Below, piece by piece: positions 32,373 through 39,511 of a stretch of 59,803 bases of DNA. The DNA comes from Sphaerisporangium rufum. Lineage in GTDB: Bacteria; Actinomycetota; Actinomycetes; Streptosporangiales; Streptosporangiaceae. The stretch is taken from the NCBI RefSeq assembly GCF_016863395.1, contig NZ_BOOU01000095.1, positions 1-59,803 on the forward strand, given 5' to 3'. Position 1 is the stretch's first letter. The number at the start of each line of letters is the position of its first letter. A model generated the notes under the pieces. It was given only the letters and a program-made list of their open reading frames with translations. It had not been told where the DNA came from and did not search any database. The translations under genes and the position numbers were made by a program.

Positions 32373-33104
32373 GTGAGCGACCTCGCCGGCACCGTCGCGG
32401 CCGGCTCGCTCATCGTGGCGCTGCCGGTCGCGGTGGCGGCCGGGCTGGTCTCCTTCCTGTCGCCGTGCGTGCTGCCGCTGGTGCCCGGCTACCTGTCCTA
32501 CGTCACCGGGATGAGCGCCGACCCGCGCCGCGGCCGGATGGTCGCCGGCGCCACGCTGTTCGTCCTCGGCTTCGCGATGGTCTTCGTGCTCGGCGGCGCG
32601 CTGTTCGGCGGGCTCGGCTCGCTGCTGCTCGGCAACGCCGAGGTGATCACCCGGGTGCTCGGCGCCCTTACGATCGTGCTCGGCCTGGCCTTCCTGGGCC
32701 TGCTGCCCGGGCTGCAGCGTGACGTGCGCGTCCACCGGCTGCCGGCCGCCGGCGTGGCCACCGCGCCGCTGCTCGGCGTGGTGTTCGGTCTCGGCTGGAC
32801 GCCGTGCATCGGCCCGACGCTGTCGGCGGTGCTGTCGCTGTCGCTCGACCAGGCCAGCGCGGTGCGGGGCGCGGTGCTGGCGTTCGCCTACGCGCTCGGT
32901 CTGGGCCTGCCGTTCGTGCTGGCCGCGCTCGCCTACCGCCGGGCGCTGCGCGCCTTCGCGGTGGTCCGCCGCCATTCCCGGCTGGTCACCCGGATCGGCG
33001 GAGCGATGCTGGTCGCGGTCGGCCTGTTGCTGGTGACCGGCCTGTGGGGGCAGCTGATCGCCACCGTGCAGGGCTGGGCCGGCGGATTCGAGACGGTGAT
33101 CTGA
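32373..33104 (+). CDS. ccdA: Cytochrome c biogenesis protein CcdA
   Basis: This 243-residue membrane protein of about six helices passes electrons from cytoplasmic thioredoxin to the extracytoplasmic TlpA/ResA-like protein. Its two conserved redox Cys are in FLSPCVLPLVPGYLSYVTG (helix 1) and GLGWTPCIGPTLSAVL (helix 4). The start is GTG. The stop TGA shares its A with the ATG of resB (TGATG), indicating coupling. This is the standard order in actinobacterial system II clusters. Confidence 0.95.
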   Translation: MSDLAGTVAAGSLIVALPVAVAAGLVSFLSPCVLPLVPGYLSYVTGMSADPRRGRMVAGATLFVLGFAMVFVLGGALFGGLGSLLLGNAEVITRVLGALTIVLGLAFLGLLPGLQRDVRVHRLPAAGVATAPLLGVVFGLGWTPCIGPTLSAVLSLSLDQASAVRGAVLAFAYALGLGLPFVLAALAYRRALRAFAVVRRHSRLVTRIGGAMLVAVGLLLVTGLWGQLIATVQGWAGGFETVI

Positions 33105-34693
33105 TGACCTCCACCGAGGAAGTGCGGCCCGACCCGGTGCGCCCGGCCGGTCTGGGCCCGGCCGGCTGGCTGCGCTGGGCGTGGCGGCTGCTCACCTCTA
33201 TGCGCACCGCGCTGATCCTGCTGTTCCTGTTCGCGATCGCCGCGGTGCCCGGCTCGCTGTTCCCCCAGCGGTCGATCAGCCCGGACCGGGTGGCCCAGTA
33301 CTTCACCGACGATCCGGGCACCGCCCGCTGGCTGGACCGGCTCTGGCTGTTCGACGTCTACGCCTCGCCCTGGTTCGCCGCCACCTACCTGCTGCTGTTC
33401 CTGTCGCTCGCGGGCTGCGTGGTCCCCCGGGCGGCGGCCCACGCGCGCGAGCTGCGCCGCCCGCCGCCCGCCGCGCCGCGCAACCTGTCCCGGCTGCCCC
33501 GGCACGCCGAGTTCACCGCGCCCGGCGTCACCGCCGAGTCGGCCGCCACGCGGCTGCGCGCGATGCGGTTCCGCACGGTCACCGGCCCGGACTGGGTCGC
33601 CGGCGAGAAGGGCTACCTGCGCGAGTCGGGCAACCTGCTGTTCCACCTCGCCCTGCTGGCCCTGCTGGTCGCGGTCGGCGCGGGCGCGCTGTACGGCTAC
33701 CGCGGCAACGTGCTCCTGGTGGAGGGCAACGGCTTCGCCAACACCGTCGCCGCCTACGACCGCTACATCCCCGGCCAGCGGGTGTCGGCCGACTCGCTGC
33801 AGCCGTTCTCCTTCACCCTGGACGACTTCCAGGCCACCTACGTGGCCGCCGGACAGCGGCGCGGCCAGCCGCTCGACTACTCGGCCCGGATCACCGTGGC
33901 CGACCGGCCCGGCGCGGCGGAGCGGCCCTACACGCTGCGGGTCAACGAGCCGCTGGACGTCGGTGGCACCCAGGCCTACCTGCTCGGTCACGGGTACGCC
34001 CCGACGTTCAAGGTGCTGGACGGCAAGGGCGAGGTCGCCTTCGACGGCCCGGTGCCGTGCCTGACCGCCGACCAGGCCACCTACACGTCCGAATGCGTGA
34101 TCAAGGTGCCGGACGCCCGGCCGGAACAGCTCGGCTTCCTGGTGCGCTTCCTGCCCACCACGGTGCCCGCGCAGGACGGTACCTACGTTTCGGTGTTCCC
34201 CGGCGCGGCCAACCCGACCGCCCAGGTGTTCGCCTTCTCCGGTGATCTCGGCCTGGGATCCGGCCGGCCGCAGTCGGTGTACCGGCTGGAGACCGACCGG
34301 CTCAAGCCGCTGGTCATGGGAAACAAGACCAAGCCGCTGGCGGTGGGCGAGACGCTGGCGCTGCCGTCCGGCGCCGGATCCGTCCAGCTCACCGGGGTCC
34401 GCGAGTGGATCACCCTGCAGGTGGCCCACGACCCCGGCCGGGTTCCCGCGCTGGTGGCCGCCGGGCTGGCCGTGCTCGGGCTGGTCCTGTCGCTGACCGT
34501 CCGCCGCCGCCGCGTGTGGGTGCGGCTCGGCGCGCCGGGCGAGGGCGGGCCGCGGGCGGTCGAGGTCGGCGGGCTGACCCGCGACGAGGGCGGCGACGGG
34601 TTCGCCGAAGAGTTCTCCAGGGTCGTCACGGCCCTTCGAGGTCCGCGGGACGGCGCCGCCGCCGCGCGGGAAGGAGTGAAGGATGCCCACTGA
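33104..34693 (+). CDS. resB: Cytochrome c biogenesis protein ResB/Ccs1
   Basis: This 529-residue protein is the ResB part of the heme-handling and ligation complex with CcsA. It has N-terminal membrane helices (about 28-55 and 85-105), a third near 180, a large extracytoplasmic domain and one C-terminal helix (ALVAAGLAVLGLVLSLTV). ResB landmarks include LFPQRSISPDRVAQYF and the LWLFDVYASPWF segment. ATG 33104 overlaps the ccdA stop by one base; the open frame before it is bias. The ccsA gene overlaps its 3-prime end by 11 bases. Confidence 0.94.
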   Translation: MTSTEEVRPDPVRPAGLGPAGWLRWAWRLLTSMRTALILLFLFAIAAVPGSLFPQRSISPDRVAQYFTDDPGTARWLDRLWLFDVYASPWFAATYLLLFLSLAGCVVPRAAAHARELRRPPPAAPRNLSRLPRHAEFTAPGVTAESAATRLRAMRFRTVTGPDWVAGEKGYLRESGNLLFHLALLALLVAVGAGALYGYRGNVLLVEGNGFANTVAAYDRYIPGQRVSADSLQPFSFTLDDFQATYVAAGQRRGQPLDYSARITVADRPGAAERPYTLRVNEPLDVGGTQAYLLGHGYAPTFKVLDGKGEVAFDGPVPCLTADQATYTSECVIKVPDARPEQLGFLVRFLPTTVPAQDGTYVSVFPGAANPTAQVFAFSGDLGLGSGRPQSVYRLETDRLKPLVMGNKTKPLAVGETLALPSGAGSVQLTGVREWITLQVAHDPGRVPALVAAGLAVLGLVLSLTVRRRRVWVRLGAPGEGGPRAVEVGGLTRDEGGDGFAEEFSRVVTALRGPRDGAAAAREGVKDAH

Positions 34694-35621
34694 CCCGGGG
34701 CTCGCCACCACCAGCGACCAGCTGGTGCTGGCGGCCATCCTGCTGTACGTGGTCGCCATGATCGGCTACGCGCTCGACCTCGGCTTCGGCCGGGTGCGTT
34801 CCGCCGCCGTCCCGGCGCGCGAGCCGGTCCTGGCCGGCGGCCCCGGCGCGCCGGCCGAGCCCGCCGAGCCGCCCGCGCGGCCCGATCCGCCGCCGGCCTG
34901 GGCCGCCCGGGCGGGTACCGCCGCGGTGGTGCTGAGCTGGCTCGGCTGGGCCGCCAACCTCGGCGCGCTGGTCGCCCGCGGCGTCGCGGTCGGCCGCTGG
35001 CCGTGGGGCAACATGTACGAGTTCGTGGTCGCGATCAGCCTGGCCGCGATGACCGCCTTCCTGCTGATGCAGCCGCGCCGGCCGGTGCGGTTCATCGGCG
35101 CCTTCGTGTCGGTGGCGGCCGCCCTCTGTCTCGGCTTCGCGGTCCGCTACCTGCACGTCGACGCCGGGCCGGTGATCCCGGCGCTGAACTCCTACTGGAT
35201 CGCCATCCACGTCAGCGCCGCGATCCTGGCCAGCGGCCTGTTCATCGTCGCCGGGGTGGCCGGACTGGTCTTCCTGGTCCGCGGGGACGGGCCGTCGCGG
35301 CTGCCGGGCCGGGTGGAGCTGGAGGCGATCGCGCACCGGGCCATCGTGGTGGCCTTCCCCATCTGGACGTTCGCCGTGATCGCCGGCGCGATGTGGGCGG
35401 ACAAGGCGTGGGGCCGCTACTGGGGCTGGGACCCCAAGGAGGTGTGGGCGTTCATCACCTGGATCGCCTACGCCGCCTACCTGCACGCCAAGGCGACCGC
35501 CGGCTGGCGCGGCCGGGCGGCGACGATCGTGCAGCTGATCGCGTTCGCCTGCCTGATCTTCAACCTGGTGGGCGTGAACATCTTCATCCCCGGCCTGCAC
35601 TCCTACGCCGAGGTGCCCTGA
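34683..35621 (+). CDS. ccsA: Cytochrome c biogenesis protein CcsA/ResC
   Basis: This 312-residue integral membrane protein binds heme and attaches it to apocytochrome c with ResB. The WWD-type signature WGWDPKEVWAFITWIAY is near residues 245-260, and putative heme-ligand His residues lie in HVSAAI and LHSYAEVP regions. About eight membrane segments are visible, with a Pro/Ala-rich loop after the first. The ATG follows AAGGAG by six bases and lies inside the end of resB. It completes the four-gene system II set and is followed by a non-coding gap of about 150 bases. Confidence 0.95.
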   Translation: MPTDPGLATTSDQLVLAAILLYVVAMIGYALDLGFGRVRSAAVPAREPVLAGGPGAPAEPAEPPARPDPPPAWAARAGTAAVVLSWLGWAANLGALVARGVAVGRWPWGNMYEFVVAISLAAMTAFLLMQPRRPVRFIGAFVSVAAALCLGFAVRYLHVDAGPVIPALNSYWIAIHVSAAILASGLFIVAGVAGLVFLVRGDGPSRLPGRVELEAIAHRAIVVAFPIWTFAVIAGAMWADKAWGRYWGWDPKEVWAFITWIAYAAYLHAKATAGWRGRAATIVQLIAFACLIFNLVGVNIFIPGLHSYAEVP

Positions 35622-35768
35622 CCGTCCCTGGTGCGCGAGGAGGCCCGGCCGCGCGGCGGCCGGCCGGGCGGCGGGGCGCGACGGCCCGGTCGTGCGGCTC
35701 CGGACGGCCGGTCGGGCCGGGGAGCCGGTCGGGCCGGGGAACCGGTAGGGCGGCCGGGACCAGGTCGG

Positions 35769-36089
35769 TCAGTCGTCCGGCCGGCGGATCCGCCGGTCGA
35801 GGTCGCGCAGGAAGTCGGGGTCGTCGTCCGGGCCGCGCGGGACGACGTGGCGGTTACGGTCGGGGCGGCCCGGGCGCCGGCCGCGCACGGCCTGGTCGCC
35901 GAGCGGACCGCCGAGCGGGCGGCCGAGCAGCAGCCACAGCATGCCGCCGAGGCCGGGCAGGAGCACGACGACGAGAACCCACAGGAGCTTGGGCAGGTTC
36001 CGCACGTCCTGCTCGGGCGAGGAGACGATGTCGAACAGGCAGTACAGCCAGAAGGCCAGCAGCGCCAGGCCGAGAAGCACGCTAGGCAT
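35769..36089 (-). CDS. PLDc_N-domain small membrane protein
   Basis: This protein of about 106 residues has two membrane helices: the N-terminal VLLGLALLAFWLYCLFDIV and the KLLWVLVVVLLPGLGGMLWL segment. RNLPKLLWVL and LLGRP are typical of the phospholipase D N-terminal (PLDc_N) family, here without any PLD catalytic domain. The tail is Arg/Asp-rich and cytoplasmic. Function is unknown. ATG 36089 is preferred because homologues start near this helix, but no strong ribosome-binding site is seen and an ATG 21 bases upstream is possible. It is convergent with ccsA. Confidence 0.8.
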   Translation of the reverse strand: MPSVLLGLALLAFWLYCLFDIVSSPEQDVRNLPKLLWVLVVVLLPGLGGMLWLLLGRPLGGPLGDQAVRGRRPGRPDRNRHVVPRGPDDDPDFLRDLDRRIRRPDD

Positions 36090-36120
36090 GTCAGCAGCGT
36101 AAGCCATTCCGGGCCGGATC

Positions 36121-36142
36121 GTGTTTTGATCGTGTTTTGATC
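36121..36142. repeat. Two tandem copies of an 11-bp AT-rich repeat
   Basis: GTGTTTTGATC occurs at 36121-36131 and 36132-36142, preceded by a partial copy. It lies in the divergent space between the PLDc_N and HExxH genes, next to AGGGG-aca-CCCCT (36152-36164). Confidence 0.7.
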
Positions 36143-36240
36143 GCCTCACTGAGGGGACACCCCTAGGTCACCTTCCGCCCGGCGCGGCGTGACGGATGAC
36201 GCCGCGGCCGCCGCCGTCGTACCTTTGACCGTGACCACCC

Positions 36241-37302
36241 TTGGACCGTGACCGCGGTTCGCCGACGGGAGAGGTGCGTGCCGATGTCCCCGCTCGCTCG
36301 GGCCCCGCGGCCGTCCAGTTGACGGCCCATTCCGGCGACAAGGGTCGCCACCGCAGAGGCCCGCGCTGGCGGCAGCGCGGGCGTTACGCGTTCCCCTACC
36401 GCGGCGACGGCCCGCGCGAGGGCGGGGCCGAGGGCGCGCCGGACGGCCGGCACCCGGAGAGCGCGCCGGAGCGGCGCGCCGAGCCGGGCCGGGATCCGTC
36501 CGCCGAAACCCGCCGCCGGCGGCTCCGCGACGGTTTCCGGGACGGCAGGGCCGAATCCTTCTGGGACGGTGAGTCGCGCGCCGACGCCCGCCGGGCGGTC
36601 ACCGCTCCGGTGGTCGACCGGCCGCAGTACATCTGGCGCGACTTCGAGCTGGCGGACGAGGCGCCGCTGGCGCAGCCGAACTCGCCCGACACCCCCGATC
36701 TCGGTGACGGGCTGCGGCACTGCGGCCCGCTGGAGCAGATCCTGCACCGCCAGTGGGACGCCGCCGAGGGCCCGCCGTCGGCGGACGTGGTGCGCGCCGT
36801 GGACAGCCTGGCGCGGCTGCCGGACCGGCTGAAGTCGCTGCTGGCGGTCGGGCTGGACGGTATCTACGTAGGCGCCGGGGGCGTGCCCGACCTGGACGAC
36901 ATGGGGTACCTGCGCGGCGCGCCGCTGCCGTCCGGCCGGGCGACCTGGGACGTGTGCGCCGGCGCGTACGGCGACCGCAAGATCGTGGTGGGCGACCGGC
37001 CGTCGCCGACTCCGGACGTGATGATGCACGAGACCGGGCACGCGCTGGACGACATCGACGCGGCCGCGGGCGAATGGGTCTCCGACTCCGCGGAGTTCGT
37101 CGCGCTGTACGAGGAGTGCCGGCCGCTGTTCGCCTCGGCGTTCCACGAGCAGCCGGGCGGGCTGGGCCGCAAGGAGTTCTTCGCCGACGCGTTCGCCGCC
37201 ATCGCCTCGCGGCAGCGTCCGGCTCTGGTCGACATGCTGAACGGGGACACCCGCGCCGCGCTCAATGTCATGCTGTTCTTCAACCGGCGCTACGGAATCT
37301 AG
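36241..37302 (+). CDS. HExxH zinc metallopeptidase-like protein (anthrax lethal-factor-like catalytic fold)
   Basis: This protein of up to 353 residues has a charged, disordered-looking N-terminal third rich in Arg, Asp and Gly, and a conserved C-terminal domain. The domain carries DVMMHETGHALDD (HExxH at residues 263-267) and RKEFFADAFAA (third ligand candidate Glu 312), the arrangement of gluzincins and of the lethal-factor/M34-like fold. No signal peptide is seen. The start is uncertain: TTG 36241 and GTG 36274 are candidates with poor ribosome-binding sites. A small gene follows 11 bases later. Protease or toxin function is inference; the family could also be a structural or sporulation protein. 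Confidence 0.6.
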   Translation: MDRDRGSPTGEVRADVPARSGPAAVQLTAHSGDKGRHRRGPRWRQRGRYAFPYRGDGPREGGAEGAPDGRHPESAPERRAEPGRDPSAETRRRRLRDGFRDGRAESFWDGESRADARRAVTAPVVDRPQYIWRDFELADEAPLAQPNSPDTPDLGDGLRHCGPLEQILHRQWDAAEGPPSADVVRAVDSLARLPDRLKSLLAVGLDGIYVGAGGVPDLDDMGYLRGAPLPSGRATWDVCAGAYGDRKIVVGDRPSPTPDVMMHETGHALDDIDAAAGEWVSDSAEFVALYEECRPLFASAFHEQPGGLGRKEFFADAFAAIASRQRPALVDMLNGDTRAALNVMLFFNRRYGI

Positions 37303-37313
37303 GTGATCGGGCC

Positions 37314-37562
37314 ATGTACGCCATCCGGCTCCCGGACGGGAGGCTGCGGATACCGCAGACGCTCACCAGCGAAGACGGCCGGCTGCTCGGCAACGCTTAT
37401 GTGGAGATCGCGCCGACCGACCCCGACTATGAACGGTGGCTGCCCGGGGCGATCACCGAGGAGCAGGCGGCCGAGCGGCGCCGGCGCTGGCGGGACGAGA
37501 ACGACGAACTGGAGCGGGAGTTCCTGGCCTTCAAGGAGTCCCAGGCCGGTTCGGACCGCTGA
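37314..37562 (+). CDS. Hypothetical 82-residue protein paired with the HExxH gene
   Basis: The protein begins MYAIRLPDGRLRIPQ, has a compact, beta-rich-looking N-terminal half, and ends with a charged helix (EEQAAERRRRWRDENDELER) likely to form a coiled coil. I do not recognise the family. It starts 11 bases after the stop of the metallopeptidase-like gene on the same strand, so the two are probably cotranscribed. It might bind, target or restrain the upstream protein, which is inference from position only. It converges with bldC. Confidence 0.55.
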   Translation: MYAIRLPDGRLRIPQTLTSEDGRLLGNAYVEIAPTDPDYERWLPGAITEEQAAERRRRWRDENDELEREFLAFKESQAGSDR

Positions 37563-37655
37563 GCGCGCTCCCGGCAGCCGGACGGGCCCGGCCGGCAAGC
37601 CCCGCAGAACGGGACCGAAAAAGTCTTTAAGGACGCCCGGAAAAAGAACAGTGAC

Positions 37656-37681
37656 CCTGCGGCTTCCGGGAGGCACGCAGG
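37656..37681. terminator. Hairpin between the 82-residue gene and bldC
   Basis: CCTGCG and CGCAGG pair around a 14-nt loop that can itself pair. It lies between convergent genes in a stretch that also holds an AT-rich near-palindrome at about 37623-37634. Confidence 0.35.
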
Positions 37682-37753
37682 ATCACCGGATGGAACGCGT
37701 CCGCGCCGGGCTCACCTGGCCCCGCGCCGGGCGCGGGGGGCGGTGCTCACGGC

Positions 37754-37784
37754 GGTGTGTCACACGCGGGGTGTGTCACACGCG
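37754..37784. repeat. Two direct repeats with short dyads at the 3-prime end of bldC
   Basis: GGTGTGTCACACGCG occurs at 37754-37768 and 37770-37784. Each copy contains GTGT-gtc-ACAC. The second copy covers the bldC stop codon. Confidence 0.6.
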
Positions 37785-37997
37785 CGGGGAGTCGCCACTC
37801 GACCGGTCGGCCGTGAGGACCTCCTCGCCGCGCAGGAGGGCGTGCACTTCCGACTCGCGGAAACGCCGGTGCCCTCCGGGGGTGCGGATGCTGCTGATGC
37901 GCCCTGCCGCCGCCCAGCGTGTCACCGTTTTCGGATCGACCCGGAAGAGGGCGGCAACCTCTCCGGGAGTCAGCAGACGTTCGCTGCTACTCTCCAC
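37776..37997 (-). CDS. bldC: BldC developmental regulator (MerR-like HTH)
   Basis: This 73-residue protein is a close match to BldC, the small DNA-binding protein that sustains vegetative growth and delays sporulation in Streptomyces by binding head-to-tail on direct repeats. It reads LLTPGEVAALFRVDPKTVTR, then WAAAGRISSIRTPGGHRRFR and ESEVHALLRG. GTG 37997 was chosen because GGGGGAGAG lies upstream. The gene stands alone, with a 313-bp upstream region shared with a divergent DUF4229 gene. The C-terminal tail (EEVLTADRSSGDSPRV) is variable in the family. Confidence 0.93.
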   Translation of the reverse strand: MESSSERLLTPGEVAALFRVDPKTVTRWAAAGRISSIRTPGGHRRFRESEVHALLRGEEVLTADRSSGDSPRV

Positions 37998-38310
37998 AAT
38001 CTCTCCCCCTCGCGTCCCGCATCCCTGAAGGCGGGCGGACAGGTATCCAGTTTGCCGAGCAAAAACTGATATATCCCCGCATTACATCGGAAGATCACGG
38101 GGCGTTATCAGCTGACTGCCCGTTTGTTATATGATAGAGCCTCTTTGGGGCGCTCGTGGGTGTTTCTTTACAAAAGCGCCGTGTTGGGAACACTAGCAGT
38201 GCTCGCTCCCGATGCGAAGTGAGCGCAGTAAAGCTCCCGACCGAAATCGGCCTCCTGGCCTTGGGCGGGCGGTAGACCGCTCCACGGGCAGGTGACGTAA
38301 CCTCGACGTT
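37998..38310 (+). promoter_or_regulatory. Divergent bldC / DUF4229 control region with possible structured RNA
   Basis: This 313-bp region is more AT-rich than its surroundings in its first half. A plus-strand promoter is plausible: TTATCA (38105-38110), 17 bp, TATATG (38128-38133). Downstream are several small hairpins: GTGTT-ggg-AACAC (38181-38193), GCTCGCT with AGTGAGC (38201-38224), CCGA-aa-TCGG (38241-38250) and GGCC-tcct-GGCC (38249-38260). The transcript could be a leader or a small RNA. The bldC promoter must also lie here, but I cannot fix it. Confidence 0.4.
38298..38303 (+). promoter_or_regulatory. Leaderless -10 box for the DUF4229 gene
   Basis: TAACCT lies seven bases before the GTG at 38311. 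Confidence 0.5.
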
Positions 38311-38511
38311 GTGCGACCGTTTCTCGTTTACACCGCGTCACGGCTCGGTCTGTTCGCCGTCACCTTCGGCGTGCTCTATCTGATCGGCCTTCACGACGTC
38401 TTCTGGTTGCTGGTGGTCAGCCTCGTGGTGAGCGGCGTGGCCAGCTACGTGCTTCTGTCGAAGCAGCGGGACGCGGTGAGTGAGCGGATCAGCAAGGGCC
38501 GCGAGCGTTAG
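38311..38511 (+). CDS. DUF4229 small membrane protein
   Basis: This 66-residue protein has two membrane helices ([19 protein letters not shown] and [19 protein letters not shown]) and a short charged tail ([14 protein letters not shown]), the pattern of the DUF4229 family of actinobacteria. Function is unknown. In related genomes it sits next to menG, as here, where menG begins 142 bases downstream. The message is probably leaderless from GTG 38311. A hairpin follows the stop. Confidence 0.85.
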   Translation: MRPFLVYTASRLGLFAVTFGVLYLIGLHDVFWLLVVSLVVSGVASYVLLSKQRDAVSERISKGRER

Positions 38512-38524
38512 GAACCGGAACATG

Positions 38525-38551
38525 CCGACCCGGGCATGGTACTCGGGTCGG
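38525..38551 (+). terminator. Hairpin terminator after the DUF4229 gene
   Basis: CCGACCCG and CGGGTCGG form a perfect 8-bp stem with an 11-nt loop, 14 bases after the stop codon. Confidence 0.5.
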
Positions 38552-38640
38552 ACGTGCCAGGTGTCGCTTCCGCCGAGAAGACCGGGGTTACCGACCGAAA
38601 CCCCAGGGGGCGCGACCACGGTGGTCACGGCGGGCCGCAC

Positions 38641-38646
38641 TAAGCT
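38641..38646 (+). promoter_or_regulatory. Leaderless -10 box for menG
   Basis: TAAGCT lies seven bases before ATG 38654, with no ribosome-binding site between. Confidence 0.5.
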
Positions 38647-38653
38647 GGGCGCC

Positions 38654-39403
38654 ATGACGCGTGCAACCCTGGACAAACAGCCGCACGAGGTCGCGGCGAT
38701 GTTCGACCGCACGGCCCGGCGCTACGACCTCGTCAACGATGTCATCTCGCTCGGGCAGCACCGGCTGTGGCGCCGCGCCACCGCCGCCGCGGTCGACGCC
38801 GGTCCGGGCGAGCTCGTCCTCGACCTCGCGGCCGGCACCGGCACCTCCACCGACGCCTTCACCGGCCTCGGCGCCCGGGCGATCGCCTGTGACTTCTCGC
38901 TCGGCATGTTGCGCACCGGCGTGCGCAAGCGGGGCGGTTCGGGCCTTTCCGGGGGAGGCGTGCGCGGCGTCACCTTCGTGGCGGGTGACGCGCTGAAACT
39001 TCCATTCCCCGACGACACCTTCGACGCGGTGACGATCTCGTTCGGGCTGCGCAACGTCAACGACACCGCCGGCGCGCTCGGCGAGATGCTCCGGGTGACC
39101 CGGCCCGGCGGGCGGCTGGTGGTGTGCGAGTTCTCCCGGCCGGTGTTCGGCCCGTTCGACCTCGTCTACACCGAGTACCTGATGAGGCTGCTGCCGGTGG
39201 TCACCCGGGTGGTGAGCTCCAACCCCGACTCCTACGAGTACCTCGCCGAGTCGATCCGGGCCTGGCCCGGTCAGGCGGAGCTGGCGCGGCTGGTGGCCGC
39301 CGCCGGCTGGGGGCGGGTGGCGTGGCGCAATCTGTCCATGGGCATCGTCGCACTCCACCGCGCGGTGAAGCCGGGTGACGTCCGCCAGGCGGGCTCCATC
39401 TGA
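38654..39403 (+). CDS. menG: Demethylmenaquinone methyltransferase
   Basis: This 249-residue SAM-dependent enzyme of the UbiE/MenG family makes the last methyl transfer to menaquinone. Motifs are [20 protein letters not shown] near the N-terminus, the SAM site [28 protein letters not shown] and [17 protein letters not shown] 38654 is seven bases after a -10 box; the frame is open further upstream because of base bias. It lies beside the Rex-controlled nuo block, whose NADH dehydrogenase reduces menaquinone. Confidence 0.93.
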   Translation: MTRATLDKQPHEVAAMFDRTARRYDLVNDVISLGQHRLWRRATAAAVDAGPGELVLDLAAGTGTSTDAFTGLGARAIACDFSLGMLRTGVRKRGGSGLSGGGVRGVTFVAGDALKLPFPDDTFDAVTISFGLRNVNDTAGALGEMLRVTRPGGRLVVCEFSRPVFGPFDLVYTEYLMRLLPVVTRVVSSNPDSYEYLAESIRAWPGQAELARLVAAAGWGRVAWRNLSMGIVALHRAVKPGDVRQAGSI

Positions 39404-39429
39404 CACCGGGCCGGAGAAAGGGCTAGACT
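39400..39429 (+). promoter_or_regulatory. Promoter of the reductase-nuo block
   Basis: CTGACA (39400-39405) and TAGACT (39424-39429) are 18 bp apart. The expected transcription start falls just before the Rex operator, so bound Rex would block initiation or early elongation. Confidence 0.5.
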
Positions 39430-39441
39430 TCCGCCGACAGT

Positions 39442-39459
39442 TTGTGAAGTTGTTCACAA
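39442..39459. promoter_or_regulatory. Perfect Rex operator upstream of the nuo block
   Basis: TTGTGAAGTTGTTCACAA matches the Rex consensus TTGTGAAnnnnTTCACAA at all fixed positions. It lies 13-30 bases after the -10 box and 53 bases before the reductase start. Rex is encoded 17 kb upstream in this same window. Confidence 0.92.
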
Positions 39460-39511
39460 AGGCACGAAGGCCCCACGACCCGAGGCCGACACCCAGGACA
39501 GGACAGGTCCC

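Noticed and set aside
38181-38260. 6C RNA or a known riboswitch upstream of the DUF4229 gene
   Set aside because: No C-rich loops typical of 6C RNA and no conserved cores of TPP, cobalamin or ydaO-type riboswitches are visible.
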